Below, piece by piece: positions 52,130 to 61,191 of a stretch of 64,000 nucleotides of DNA; the first letter of the stretch is position 1, and every line of letters starts with the position of its first letter. The stretch is from Gammaproteobacteria bacterium (lineage in GTDB: Bacteria > Pseudomonadota > Gammaproteobacteria > Steroidobacterales > GCA-2729495). A program made the translations under genes and the position numbers. Where the stretch lies: assembly GCA_021773815.1 (NCBI GenBank), contig JAJFJS010000061.1, forward strand, positions 1-64,000, given 5' to 3'. The notes below the pieces were generated by a model that had not been told where the DNA came from, did not search any database, and saw nothing but the letters and a program-made list of their open reading frames with translations.

Positions 52130-52699
52130 ATGGCCGGGACGGTCAAGAAGCGCAGGAGAACGACCCGTCGCGCGGCGAAATCGGCGCCGATGCCCGGCTG
52201 GGCCTGGGGCCTGTTCGGGCTGATCATCGGCCTGTCGGTCGCGGCCGCAGTCTACGTAAAAGATCGCGAAACGCCGCCCGCGCGCGCCGCGGCGAGTACG
52301 GCCGCACCCGAGCCGGCCCCGGCAGTGCAAACCGAGTACCCGGCGCCGGAGCGTCCGGAATCCCGCTTCAAGTTCTACGACATGCTGCCGAATTTCGAGG
52401 TCGTGATTCCCGAAGAAGACACCGTCGTGCGCAATGCGACACGACCCGAGCCGGTCGCAACGCCGGGCCTGTATGTACTGCAGGCCGGCTCATTCTCCAG
52501 TCACACCGACGCGGACCGCATGAAGGCGCGCCTGGCGATGCTCGGTATCATGTCCCGGATTCAGCGCGTCAGCGTCGATGACAAGGACTATCATAGGGTC
52601 CGGATCGGCCCGGTCGACAGCCTGAATGAACTCAATACGCTGCGCGGACAGCTGCGCGACGCCGAGGTCGATATCATGGTGATTCGTGTCGGAGACTAA
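52130..52699 (+). CDS. SPOR-domain membrane protein (FtsN-like)
   Basis: This 189-residue protein has a basic cytoplasmic start (VKKRRRTTRRAAKS) and one transmembrane helix at about 24-43 (WAWGLFGLIIGLSVAAAVYV). A Pro/Ala-rich linker follows, then a C-terminal SPOR domain (LYVLQAGSFSSHTDADRMKARLAMLGIMSRIQRVSVDDKDYHRVRIGPVDSLNEL). SPOR domains bind denuded septal peptidoglycan, so it likely acts in division or cell-wall remodelling. It is usual next to argS. It overlaps the CapA-like gene by 14 bases. Confidence 0.9.
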   Translation: MAGTVKKRRRTTRRAAKSAPMPGWAWGLFGLIIGLSVAAAVYVKDRETPPARAAASTAAPEPAPAVQTEYPAPERPESRFKFYDMLPNFEVVIPEEDTVVRNATRPEPVATPGLYVLQAGSFSSHTDADRMKARLAMLGIMSRIQRVSVDDKDYHRVRIGPVDSLNELNTLRGQLRDAEVDIMVIRVGD

Positions 52700-53936
52700 C
52701 GACATCCGCTACCGCCGGCTGTGGATCGGCGCGCTGATCATCGCGCTCGCCGGCTGCACGCGAACGACAACGATGGTCGAACCGGCCGTCGAAACACCGG
52801 TCACGCCGGCAACGGCGATCGAACCGACGCCCGAACCCGCGCCGGAACCGGCGCCGCCGGCCGAGGCGGTGGCGGCGCAGCGTGCGGCGGAACTGGCCTG
52901 CACACGCGTCACGATTGCCGCCGCCGGCGACATCATGCTCGGCACCGACTACCCGGAGAACAGGCTCGCCGATGACGACGGCCGGTCGCTGCTCGCCGAT
53001 GTCGCCACGGTTTTTACCGACGCGGATATCGCCTTCGGCAATCTCGAAGGCGTACTCATGGACGGCGGGGATCCCGTCAAACAGTGCCGCGATCCGTCCG
53101 CCTGCTACCTGTTCCGATCGCCCGCACGCTATGCCCGACATCTTGCCGATGCGGGCTTCACCGTCATGAGCCTGGCCAACAACCATGCGCGTGATTTCGG
53201 TGAAGTCGGACGGACGGCCAGCATGGCGGCGCTCGATGCGGCGGGCATACGCCACTCCGGGCGGGTCGGCGATATCGCAACCTGGCCGAGCGGGCGTATC
53301 AAGACCGCGCTGATCGCATTTTCCCCGTTTGCCGATTCGCACCCGATGCTGGACCTGGATGCGGCGCGCGCGTCGGTTGCCGCGCTCGAAACAACGCATG
53401 ACCTGATCATCGTCTCGTTTCACGGCGGCGCCGAGGGCGTGGACGCCGCGCGCATCCCGTTCACCGAAGAGGTCTATTTCGGCGAGAAACGCGGCAATGT
53501 CACGGCGTTTGCCCGCGCGATGATCGACGCCGGCGCCGATCTCGTGCTCGGCCACGGCCCCCACGTGCCGCGCGCCATGGAGGTCTATCGTGACCGACTG
53601 ATCGCCTACAGCCTCGGCAATTTCGCCACCTGGTACGGCATCAGCATCAGCGGCGACAAGGGCCTCGCCCCGATCCTCGTCGCCACTCTCGACGGCAACG
53701 GCCGGTTCGTCAGCGGCGAGATCGTCTCCGCAATTCAGGCGCGGCCTTTCGGCCCGCAGCTCGACCGGCGGCATCGCGCCTATGAACGCATCTGGGAACT
53801 GACCGAGCAGGATTTCGGCGGCGGCGGCATCCGTTTTCAGAACGGCGGCGGTTTCTTTCCGGCCGATGACACGAGACCAGGCTGCCCTCCGCAACCCGAG
53901 CCGCAACCCGCCCCGCCGGCCCGGCCTGCGTCGTGA
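52686..53936 (+). CDS. CapA-family lipoprotein
   Basis: From a GTG start the 416-residue protein has a lipoprotein signal (ALIIALAGC) and a Pro/Ala-rich linker. A CapA/metallophosphatase-like domain follows, with AAAGDIMLGTDYPE, LANNHARDFGE, IIVSFHGGAEG and LVLGHGPHVPRAMEVYRDRLIAYSLGNF. The family is named for a poly-gamma-glutamate capsule component, but most members have no proven function. It overlaps the SPOR gene and the PLP enzyme gene, so the three are translated together. Confidence 0.87.
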   Translation: MSETNDIRYRRLWIGALIIALAGCTRTTTMVEPAVETPVTPATAIEPTPEPAPEPAPPAEAVAAQRAAELACTRVTIAAAGDIMLGTDYPENRLADDDGRSLLADVATVFTDADIAFGNLEGVLMDGGDPVKQCRDPSACYLFRSPARYARHLADAGFTVMSLANNHARDFGEVGRTASMAALDAAGIRHSGRVGDIATWPSGRIKTALIAFSPFADSHPMLDLDAARASVAALETTHDLIIVSFHGGAEGVDAARIPFTEEVYFGEKRGNVTAFARAMIDAGADLVLGHGPHVPRAMEVYRDRLIAYSLGNFATWYGISISGDKGLAPILVATLDGNGRFVSGEIVSAIQARPFGPQLDRRHRAYERIWELTEQDFGGGGIRFQNGGGFFPADDTRPGCPPQPEPQPAPPARPAS

Positions 53937-54988
53937 CGGCAGCGGTGCCGAACGTCGCCCTGGCGGGGCTGCCGCGCATTGCACTGACCGAACTGCCGAC
54001 GCCTGTGACCCCGGCGCCCGCACTGGCCGCCGAACTCGGTCTCGAGACGCTGCTGATCAAGCACGACGACCTGACCAATCCGGTCTACGGCGGCAACAAG
54101 GTGCGCAAACTCGAATTCGTGCTCGGCGATGCCGTGCGGCAGGGCTGCGACAGCGTCGTGACGTTTGGAGCAGTCGGTTCGAACCATGCACTGGCCACGG
54201 CGATTTTCGCCAAACAGCTCGGCCTTGCCTGCCACGTGATCATGACCGACCAGCCGGTTACGCCGTATGTCGCAAGGACACTTCGCTACCACGCGTTACT
54301 CGGCACGCGCCTCGAACTGGCGACGGGTTACGGCAACCTGATCGAGGTCACCGAACGACTGACGGCCGAACACCCAACCGGCACCGACCGGCTATACCGG
54401 ATACCGTGGGGCGGTTCGTCGCCGCTGGGCACGATCGGCTTCGTCAACGCGGCGTTCGAACTGGCCGGCCAATGCCGTGATGATGCTCCCGATGTCATCT
54501 ATGTCGCCTGCGGCACGATGGGCACGGTCGCCGGGCTCGCACTCGGTCTGCGGCTGGCAGGTTGCGCCACGCGCATCGAAGCGGTCCGCGTTGTGCCGGA
54601 CAATGTGACGACGCCCGACGGCATCGTGAAGCTGTTCGTCGCTGCCAATCGACAACTGCATGACATCGACCCGAACCTGCCGCTGCTCGACGAGCCACTG
54701 GCAAATGTTTCTTTGCGCGGGGAGTTTTTCGGCGCCGGCTACGCCGCAGCGACCGCCGAATGTACGCAGGCCGTCGCGCTGATCCGTCGCACCGAGTCAA
54801 TCGCGCTGGAAACGACCTACACCGGCAAGGCGCTGGCCGCGCTCGTTCACGACGCCCGCGAACGACGACTGGAGGGCCGCCGGGTCCTGTTCTGGAACAC
54901 CTACAACGCGCGCCCCTATCCGCCCGCCGTCGATACCGAAACCGGCGCCGGGCTTCCCGGCTGGACTCGGCGCTATTTGTCCGCCTGA
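53933..54988 (+). CDS. PLP-dependent D-cysteine desulfhydrase/ACC deaminase family protein
   Basis: A GTG start, overlapping the preceding stop, yields 351 residues. LIKHDDLTNPVYGGNKVRKLEF contains the PLP lysine, and FGAVGSNHALATA and YVACGTMGTVAGLALGL are the phosphate-binding loops of the tryptophan synthase beta fold. The C-terminal LETTYTGKALAALVHD is typical of D-cysteine desulfhydrase (DcyD) and ACC deaminase. D-cysteine desulfhydrase activity is the more usual one in gammaproteobacteria. No in vivo role is apparent. Confidence 0.87.
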   Translation: MTAAVPNVALAGLPRIALTELPTPVTPAPALAAELGLETLLIKHDDLTNPVYGGNKVRKLEFVLGDAVRQGCDSVVTFGAVGSNHALATAIFAKQLGLACHVIMTDQPVTPYVARTLRYHALLGTRLELATGYGNLIEVTERLTAEHPTGTDRLYRIPWGGSSPLGTIGFVNAAFELAGQCRDDAPDVIYVACGTMGTVAGLALGLRLAGCATRIEAVRVVPDNVTTPDGIVKLFVAANRQLHDIDPNLPLLDEPLANVSLRGEFFGAGYAAATAECTQAVALIRRTESIALETTYTGKALAALVHDARERRLEGRRVLFWNTYNARPYPPAVDTETGAGLPGWTRRYLSA

Positions 54989-55031
54989 TCCTCAAGCCCG
55001 TTCGGGTCGGCGATCCGGGCGGATCACCCCG

Positions 55032-56450
55032 TTGCGTCGACTGTCGCTCGCCCGTCGCCTGCTGGCTCACGGCATACTGACCCGCGGCCTACTGACCTGG
55101 AGCCTGCTCTGCGTCATCCCCGTCGCCGGCGCCGCTGGCTCGCCGCCGCAAACCGGGCGCGTCGCCGAACCCGTGTTTGGCGGCCTGGCCTACGTCGAGC
55201 AATGGGGCGATCCGGCCGACCCGCCGGTGATTCTCGTACACGGACTCGGCCAGAACGGTGCCCGGGACTGGCAGCAGCTCGCACCGAGGCTCGCCGTCGA
55301 CCATTTCGTCGTGACCTTCGACCTGCCGGGTTTCGGCCGATCGGATGCGGACAACCAGCGGTACTCGCCGCAAAGCTACACGCAGTTCGTGCGCTGGATC
55401 GCCGACACCTATATCGGCCGGCCGTTCGTTCTGATCGGCCATTCGATGGGCGGCGCCATCGCACTGAACTATGCCGCGACTCATCGCCGCCACGTGTCGC
55501 GACTGATACTGATCGACACGGCCGGCGTCCTGCACCGCGTGGCATTTTCATCGTACCTGTTCGACGAGCTGCGGCCGACCTGGTGGTGGGACGTGCTGCC
55601 AAAGACCAATTCCGGCAAGCTGCGCGCGCTGCTCGGCGTCGATCTGGCCGACCTCGAAACCTGGCCGGTCCCGATCGATGCTTTGCTGAACACATCGATC
55701 GCGCGGCGGATTTTTCTCGGCGGCAACTCGGCGAAGATCGCAGGCCTGGCGCTCGTGCAACATGACTTCAGCGGCCAACTGGAGCGAATCACCGCACCGA
55801 CGCTGGTAATCTGGGGTGAACGCGACGCGGTCGCACCGCTGCGGACCGGCCGGCTGCTCACGCACCGGATCGCCAACGCGCGACTCGTGACGATTCCCGC
55901 TGCCGGGCACGTGCCGATGACCGATGCGCCCGATACCCTGGCCCGTCTCGTCATTGACGAACTCGCCACAGTGCCGATACCACCGGCATCGTTGCCGGCA
56001 GAGCCGTCGCAACCCGCGCCCGCCGCCGGGCCCGCGCCGGATGGAGAGTGCCGCGGCGAGAACAATGTCCGCTTCACCGGCCGCTACGCGACCCTGACGA
56101 TCGTGCAATGCCAGCACGTCACAATCGAGGCTGCCGACATCGGCTTTTTGGAGATTCGCAGCGCCAGCGTCGAGATGCTCGACAGCCGGGTCATCGGCGC
56201 GGAGCGGGCAGTGTCGATCGAGAGCGCCATTCTCGTCGCCACGGCCAGCGACATTGCAGCCGATATCCCGATCACCATCCATGACAGCCGGCTCGACTTC
56301 GCCGGGGTCACGATCACGGCGCGACGAACGCCGGTCGAGGCGACCGCCTCATCGACGGCGCTGTTCTCGATCAGCGAACTGCGCACGCCGGAGGGTCTGC
56401 ACCGGTTGCACGGCGTCTACGTGCTGTCCGAATCCCGGACGCTGCCCTGA
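55032..56450 (+). CDS. Secreted alpha/beta hydrolase with C-terminal beta-helix-like tail
   Basis: The open frame begins at a TTG at 55032 and encodes 472 residues. A signal-like stretch (LLTWSLLCVIPVAGAAG) ends near residue 37. An alpha/beta hydrolase domain carries VILVHGLGQNG, the nucleophile elbow GHSMGG, an Asp in WGERDAVAP and the His in AAGHVPMTDAP. A Pro/Ala linker and about 120 residues of strand-rich repeats follow, such as GFLEIRSASVEMLDSRVIGAE and ILVATASDIAADIPITIHDSR, suggesting a short parallel beta-helix. No ATG start is available in the first 150 bases, so the start is uncertain. The substrate is unknown. Confidence 0.8.
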   Translation: MRRLSLARRLLAHGILTRGLLTWSLLCVIPVAGAAGSPPQTGRVAEPVFGGLAYVEQWGDPADPPVILVHGLGQNGARDWQQLAPRLAVDHFVVTFDLPGFGRSDADNQRYSPQSYTQFVRWIADTYIGRPFVLIGHSMGGAIALNYAATHRRHVSRLILIDTAGVLHRVAFSSYLFDELRPTWWWDVLPKTNSGKLRALLGVDLADLETWPVPIDALLNTSIARRIFLGGNSAKIAGLALVQHDFSGQLERITAPTLVIWGERDAVAPLRTGRLLTHRIANARLVTIPAAGHVPMTDAPDTLARLVIDELATVPIPPASLPAEPSQPAPAAGPAPDGECRGENNVRFTGRYATLTIVQCQHVTIEAADIGFLEIRSASVEMLDSRVIGAERAVSIESAILVATASDIAADIPITIHDSRLDFAGVTITARRTPVEATASSTALFSISELRTPEGLHRLHGVYVLSESRTLP

Positions 56451-56585
56451 TTTTCACACCGGGCGTTATCCCGGGCACCGTCGTGGCATACACTTGCACC
56501 TTCACCCGGAACGCCACAACGATTGATGCCTCCGGCCGATGCGTGCCGCGGCAGCATCGACACCAATCACGTAAGGAGAGTCGCC

Positions 56586-56918
56586 ATGGCCTGGACCTGG
56601 CTCACGATCGCCGGACTGTTCGAATGCGTGTGGGCCGTCGGCCTGAAATACACCGATGGCTTTACGCGTCCATGGCCAACGTTGCTGACCGTCGCGGCGA
56701 TGGCCGTCAGTCTTGCGTTGCTGGCGCTGGCGATGCGGGAGATTCCGGTCGGCACCGCCTATGCCGTATGGACCGGGATCGGCGCGGTCGGCGTCGCGAT
56801 TCTGGGCATCGTTTTTTTTGGCGAATCGCGAGACATCCTGCGGCTGGCGAGCATCGGGCTGGTCGTGGCCGGGATCGCCGGCCTGAAACTTTCGGCAAAC
56901 GGCGGGCCGATCGGCTGA
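56586..56918 (+). CDS. sugE: SugE/Gdx-type small multidrug resistance transporter
   Basis: From the ATG at 56586 with GGAGAG seven bases upstream, the 110-residue protein has four transmembrane helices. It starts [26 protein letters not shown], with the essential Glu13. The WAVGLKY segment is characteristic of guanidinium exporters (Gdx/SugE) rather than QacE-type drug pumps. The open frame extends upstream to 56523, but without SMR character. No guanidine riboswitch structure was recognised in the 130 bases upstream. Confidence 0.88.
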   Translation: MAWTWLTIAGLFECVWAVGLKYTDGFTRPWPTLLTVAAMAVSLALLALAMREIPVGTAYAVWTGIGAVGVAILGIVFFGESRDILRLASIGLVVAGIAGLKLSANGGPIG

Positions 56919-56977
56919 ACGTTCGGGCCACACGACGTTACGCAACCGCCGGTCGAAACGGTGATCCGATTCGGCCC

Positions 56978-57005
56978 CTGACAATCAAACTTGTGATATT
57001 AATGT
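56978..57005 (+). promoter_or_regulatory. Possible promoter for the CBS protein gene
   Basis: CTGACA at 56978-56983 and TAATGT at 57000-57005 are 16 bases apart in an AT-rich patch about 160 bases upstream of the CBS gene. The match to the sigma-70 consensus is partial and this is pattern reading only. Confidence 0.3.
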
Positions 57006-57162
57006 AGTGTCATCCATCAGCCACGCGCCGGCTAGCGGACTCGGGATTTGCTGCGCGGCGATGCTATTGTATGAATCGAATAATCAAGGGTCGGCACCCG
57101 GCGCTTCGACCGACAGACCGACGACGGGGAATCGACGAGGCGGGGGCGCGAGGAGGATATCC

Positions 57163-57591
57163 ATGGCAAGAGTGAAAGACATCCTGACGAACAAGGGCGG
57201 GGAGATCTGGTCCATCGAGTCGGGTCGATCCGTCTACGACGCGATCTACATGCTGGCCGAGAAAGGCGTTGGTGCACTGGCCGTGATCGACGACGGCCGC
57301 CTCGTCGGCATGATCTCCGAACGGGACTATACGCGGCAGATCATTCTGAAAGGCCGCAAATCGAGGGAAACGCTGATTCGGGATATCATGTCCGGCAGCG
57401 TCATTACCACGAGCCCGGGCGACGACGTCAATGAATGTATGCGGCTGATGACCAAGAACCGCATCCGCCACCTTCCCGTTATAGAAGATGACCGGGTCGT
57501 CGGCATGGTCTCGATCGGAGACCTCGTCCGCGTCATCATCGCCGAACAGCAGTCGACAATTGTCGATCTGGAAAAATATATCAGCGGTTAA
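57163..57591 (+). CDS. Tandem CBS-domain protein
   Basis: The ATG at 57163 has the strong ribosome site GAGGAGGATATCC, giving 142 residues. There are two CBS motifs. The first covers IWSIESGRSVYDAIYMLAEKGVGALAVIDDGRLVGMISERDYTRQI and the second IMSGSVITTSPGDDVNECMRLMTKNRIRHLPVIEDDRVVGMVSIGDLVRVI. The pair would form a Bateman module that binds adenosine ligands or S-adenosylmethionine. Upstream in-frame sequence to 57007 lacks protein character. Its partner protein is unknown. Confidence 0.92.
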   Translation: MARVKDILTNKGGEIWSIESGRSVYDAIYMLAEKGVGALAVIDDGRLVGMISERDYTRQIILKGRKSRETLIRDIMSGSVITTSPGDDVNECMRLMTKNRIRHLPVIEDDRVVGMVSIGDLVRVIIAEQQSTIVDLEKYISG

Positions 57592-57607
57592 TGCCCGTGA
57601 CGCCGGA

Positions 57608-58960
57608 TCAATCCGTCCGGCGAAAATTGACGCCCAGCGCCCTGAGCTTGCGATACAGATGCGTCCGCTCCATGCCTACGCGCTGCGCCAGCAGTCCCAC
57701 CTTGCCGTCGCAGAGTGCGAGTTGCTGAGTCAGGTAGGCTTTCTCGAAATGCTCGCGCGCTTCACGCAACGGCAATGACAGCAGGTCCTGCTTGAGCAAC
57801 GATGCATCCGCGCTGTCGACCGGTCGCAGCGCGCTCTCCAACTCATCGAGCGGAATTTCCTCCGGACCGGGCATGACGAGCAGGCGGCGCACCAGGGCCC
57901 GCAGTTCGCGCACATTACCGGGCCACGGATAATTGCGCAGCCGGTTCTGCGCGGCGACGCCGAAGCGCCGGAACGGCAGGCGGTTTTCATCGACGAATTG
58001 CTCGACGAACGTCCGCAACAATTCCGGCACATCCTCGGCATATTCGCGCAACGGGGGCACGGAGATCGCGGGAATCGCCAACTGCTCGACGAGGTCGGCG
58101 CGCACGCCGAAATGCCCGGGGTCGACCTGGGCCTGCGGCGTAATCGTGGCGCAGAAGCGCACGTCGGCCCTGACCCGGGCCAGCCGACCGGCCGGCGGGT
58201 AGTCGCCGCGTTCCAGGACATCGAGCAGGATGCGCTGCGCCTCGGCGCTGATATCGGCGAGTTCCCGAATCAGCACGACGCCGCCATCGGCCCGCGCGAA
58301 AATGCCCGGTTCACCGTCGGCCGATCCGAGCAGAGTGGCTGCCGCATGCTCCGACGACAGGTCATCAGCACCGACGGCGATGAACGGCCTGTCCTGACGC
58401 ATCGACATCGCATGCAGATAACGCGCACCGGCGGTGCGGCCGGTGCCGGGCTCGCCAATCAACAAGACCGGCGATGCGACCGACGCGACCTGCTCGAGCG
58501 ACCGGCGGACCCGGTTGATCATCTCGCTCTTGCCGAGCGGCGCCATCTGCGGCGGTAATCGCGCCGGGACTTCCCGCTGCGTCGATCGCGGATGATCGAG
58601 CAGCATTTTCTCAACGGTCAGCAGGAGCTTGGCGATTGACACCGGCTTCTCGAGAAACTCGGTCGCTCCATAGCGGGTCGCCTCAATCGCCGTTTCGATG
58701 GTGCCGTGCCCGGACAACATGACGACCGGGCAGTCCGTGCCTTCGTCTCCCGACCATTCCTTGAGCAGCGTGATACCGTCGGTGCCCGGCATCCAGATAT
58801 CCAGCAGCACGAGGTCCGGCGCCTGCGAACCGTATTTCTCGCGGGCCTCCCGGGCATCCGCGGCCGTCGCGACGTGATAGCCCTCATCGGACAGGATCTC
58901 GTCGATCAGCATGCGGATATCCGCTTCGTCGTCAACAACCAGAATGCGTGCCGCGGTCAT
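57608..58960 (-). CDS. ntrX: NtrX-like response regulator with degenerate AAA+ domain
   Basis: The 450-residue protein has a receiver domain (VVDDEADIRM, phospho-acceptor Asp54 in LLDIWMPG), a sigma-54-activator-like AAA+ domain and a C-terminal Fis-type helix-turn-helix (LAQRVGMERTHLYRKLRALG). The ATPase domain is altered. Walker A is GEPGTGRT at 169-176 with Arg for the usual Lys, the Walker B region is GVVLIRELADI without the acidic pair, and no GAFTGA loop is present (around residues 205-220). It probably cannot activate sigma-54. It overlaps the ntrY-like kinase by four bases and is its partner. Confidence 0.9.
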   Translation of the reverse strand: MTAARILVVDDEADIRMLIDEILSDEGYHVATAADAREAREKYGSQAPDLVLLDIWMPGTDGITLLKEWSGDEGTDCPVVMLSGHGTIETAIEATRYGATEFLEKPVSIAKLLLTVEKMLLDHPRSTQREVPARLPPQMAPLGKSEMINRVRRSLEQVASVASPVLLIGEPGTGRTAGARYLHAMSMRQDRPFIAVGADDLSSEHAAATLLGSADGEPGIFARADGGVVLIRELADISAEAQRILLDVLERGDYPPAGRLARVRADVRFCATITPQAQVDPGHFGVRADLVEQLAIPAISVPPLREYAEDVPELLRTFVEQFVDENRLPFRRFGVAAQNRLRNYPWPGNVRELRALVRRLLVMPGPEEIPLDELESALRPVDSADASLLKQDLLSLPLREAREHFEKAYLTQQLALCDGKVGLLAQRVGMERTHLYRKLRALGVNFRRTD

Positions 58961-61191
58961 GAGGCCTTCTCCGATGCATGCGCGGAACCAGCGTGCGGCT
59001 CGACTGCATCACCGATGCGCCGCACGGGCAGGCGGACCGTGACTATGGCGCCGCCGTTCTCGAGATTCCCGGCAGTGACGGTGCCGCCATGTTCTTCGAC
59101 CAGCTTTTTGACGATCGCGAGGCCGAGACCCGTACCCTTGTTCTTGCCCGTCACGTACGGCTCGAAAAGATGATCCATGATTCCCGGATCGATGCCGGGC
59201 CCGCTGTCGCTGATGCGGATCTCTGCAAAGTCCCGCTCACCGAGCTGTATCAACCGCGTCGCGATATGCAGACAGACCCGAACGCTGCCTTCCATCGCCT
59301 CGAAGGCATTGCGAATCAGGTTGTGCAGCAATTGCCGGAGTCGCGCGTTGTCGGCATCGATACTGGCGATCGCCGGATCGAGTTCGAAAGTGACCTGTGC
59401 ATGACTGTCGGATGCCTTGTACAGAAATGCCACCTCGCGAATCAATTGATGCAGATCAAACCGCGAGATATTGATCTCCGGCGCACGGGCATATTCACTG
59501 AACGCATTGACCATGTCACGCATGGCTTCAACCTGCACGATGATCGTGTTGGTGGCCCGATTCAGGATCTCGGCCTCCATTTCCTTCATGCCGTCGAGAT
59601 AACGGCGCCGGATTCTCTCGGCCGACAACTGAATCGGCGTCAGCGGATTCTTGATTTCGTGCGCCATACGCCGCGCCACCTCGCCCCAGGCCGCATCTCG
59701 CTGCGCCTGCAGCAGCGCCGTGACATCGTCAAAGACGATCACGCTGCCGCCGGATTCACCGTTCTCGGCCGGCAGCGCGGTGCTGGTGCAGACGAATATT
59801 CGCCGACCGCCTTCCCCATGCACACTGATCTGCTCGCGCCAATCGGCATCCGCCGATGCCAGGTGGCTCTCGATGCCGCGCATGAATTCGGCCAGCGTTG
59901 CATGCTCACCGGCCAATGCATCCAGTCGCTGTCCGATGGCGCCGGTCAGGTCTGCGTCGAGCATCGCGCCGGCGGCGGCATTCGCCTGCCTGATGCGCCC
60001 GTCGTGCTCGATCGCGATAACGCCCGTCGACAGCCTGGCGAGAATGGCCGCGACATGCCTGCGCTCTTTTTCGACCTGCTGTTCGCTGAGCCGCGCCTCT
60101 TCACGCGCCTCCGACAACCGGCGGATCATCTGATTGAACGAGTCGATCAGGAACCCGATCTCGTCGGGCGAGGTTACTGACAGCCGCGTGTCGAAGTCGC
60201 CTTCGGCAACCGACCGCGTACCGGCAACGACCGACAGAATCGGTGCGGTCAGCCGGCGCGCGAAAAAGAACGCGCCGTAGACAGCCGCAAGCACTGACAG
60301 CAACACGACCAGCGTTAGCGTCAGCGCGAAACTCGCCTTGAGCGGTTCGCGCAGGTAGACGAGTTCGTTGAAGTTCGAATACGTGTTCTCGACCGAGTCG
60401 ACGAGCGAGCCGATGCGCTCCTCGACCGGATAGATGGCCTGCAGGACGAACGGTTCCTGCCCGGGCCGGGCGCTCGGCAGCGCGATCGCCGCGTGGACCT
60501 GGTATTGGCTATCACCGATCGGGTTGATGCCGACGTAGGTGCCGGTCTGGCGTAGCTGCAGGATCAGGTCTTCGGGCGGGGGCGCCGGAAACGGCGCCGC
60601 CGGATCCTGATGGCTGGTGGCGACGATCAGGAAGTTTCGCCCGTACAGCGTAACCTCGATGGCCCCCGAGTTGCGGCGCAGTTCACCGAGCGTCGTGACG
60701 AGGTCCGCGCTGTCGGACTGCACGAGCGTAGCCGCAATGTGCCGGGTCTGTTCCATGCTCTTGTATATGCGCCGATCCAGCGCGGCACGACTCAGCGTCA
60801 GCGCATCATTCAGGCCGGCCTCGATCTCGATATCAAACCACGTATCGACCCCGCGATTGAGAAACTGCACGGCGAACAGGTACACGACCACGAGCGGCGC
60901 GACCACGAGCCCGACGATCGCGGTCAGCATCCGGGCCTTGAGTCTGGCGCCCGGTCGGCCGCGCCGGTGGTCGCGCACGAGCCGATACAGGCTGCCGACG
61001 ATCAGCACCAGCAGGATCAAGACGCCGGCCGCATTAATGGCCAGCAACAGGTCATGCAGCCGGCCGAACGCCGCCGGGTTTTGCGAGGTTCGGCTGAGCA
61101 TGACCAGCGTCACGAGCCCGAGCGCCAGTGCGAGACCGGCGAGAGCCGTATACACGCTGCGCTTCAGGCGTTTAGTGTCCATACGAACCAT
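58957..61191 (-). CDS. ntrY: NtrY-like membrane sensor histidine kinase
   Basis: A 744-residue kinase. Several N-terminal transmembrane helices span about residues 12-125, followed by a periplasmic or extracytoplasmic sensor region. Another helix precedes a HAMP linker (near 325-375: RRLTAPILSVVAGTRSVAEGDFDTRLSV). A PAS domain follows (STGVIAIEHDGRIRQANAAAGAMLDA). HisKA has MAHEIKNPLTPIQLSAERIRRR with its phospho-acceptor His. The HATPase domain has LRQLLHNLIRNAFEAMEGS, DSGPGIDPGIMDHLFEPYVTGKNKGTGLGLAIVKKLVEEHGG. Architecture matches NtrY. It overlaps the DUF4390 gene and the ntrX gene. The signal is unknown. Confidence 0.94.
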   Translation of the reverse strand: MVRMDTKRLKRSVYTALAGLALALGLVTLVMLSRTSQNPAAFGRLHDLLLAINAAGVLILLVLIVGSLYRLVRDHRRGRPGARLKARMLTAIVGLVVAPLVVVYLFAVQFLNRGVDTWFDIEIEAGLNDALTLSRAALDRRIYKSMEQTRHIAATLVQSDSADLVTTLGELRRNSGAIEVTLYGRNFLIVATSHQDPAAPFPAPPPEDLILQLRQTGTYVGINPIGDSQYQVHAAIALPSARPGQEPFVLQAIYPVEERIGSLVDSVENTYSNFNELVYLREPLKASFALTLTLVVLLSVLAAVYGAFFFARRLTAPILSVVAGTRSVAEGDFDTRLSVTSPDEIGFLIDSFNQMIRRLSEAREEARLSEQQVEKERRHVAAILARLSTGVIAIEHDGRIRQANAAAGAMLDADLTGAIGQRLDALAGEHATLAEFMRGIESHLASADADWREQISVHGEGGRRIFVCTSTALPAENGESGGSVIVFDDVTALLQAQRDAAWGEVARRMAHEIKNPLTPIQLSAERIRRRYLDGMKEMEAEILNRATNTIIVQVEAMRDMVNAFSEYARAPEINISRFDLHQLIREVAFLYKASDSHAQVTFELDPAIASIDADNARLRQLLHNLIRNAFEAMEGSVRVCLHIATRLIQLGERDFAEIRISDSGPGIDPGIMDHLFEPYVTGKNKGTGLGLAIVKKLVEEHGGTVTAGNLENGGAIVTVRLPVRRIGDAVEPHAGSAHASEKAS

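Noticed and set aside
56459-56585. Guanidine riboswitch upstream of the SugE-type gene
   Set aside because: Neither the paired ACG-loop hairpins of the type II class nor other known guanidine aptamer landmarks could be found by eye.
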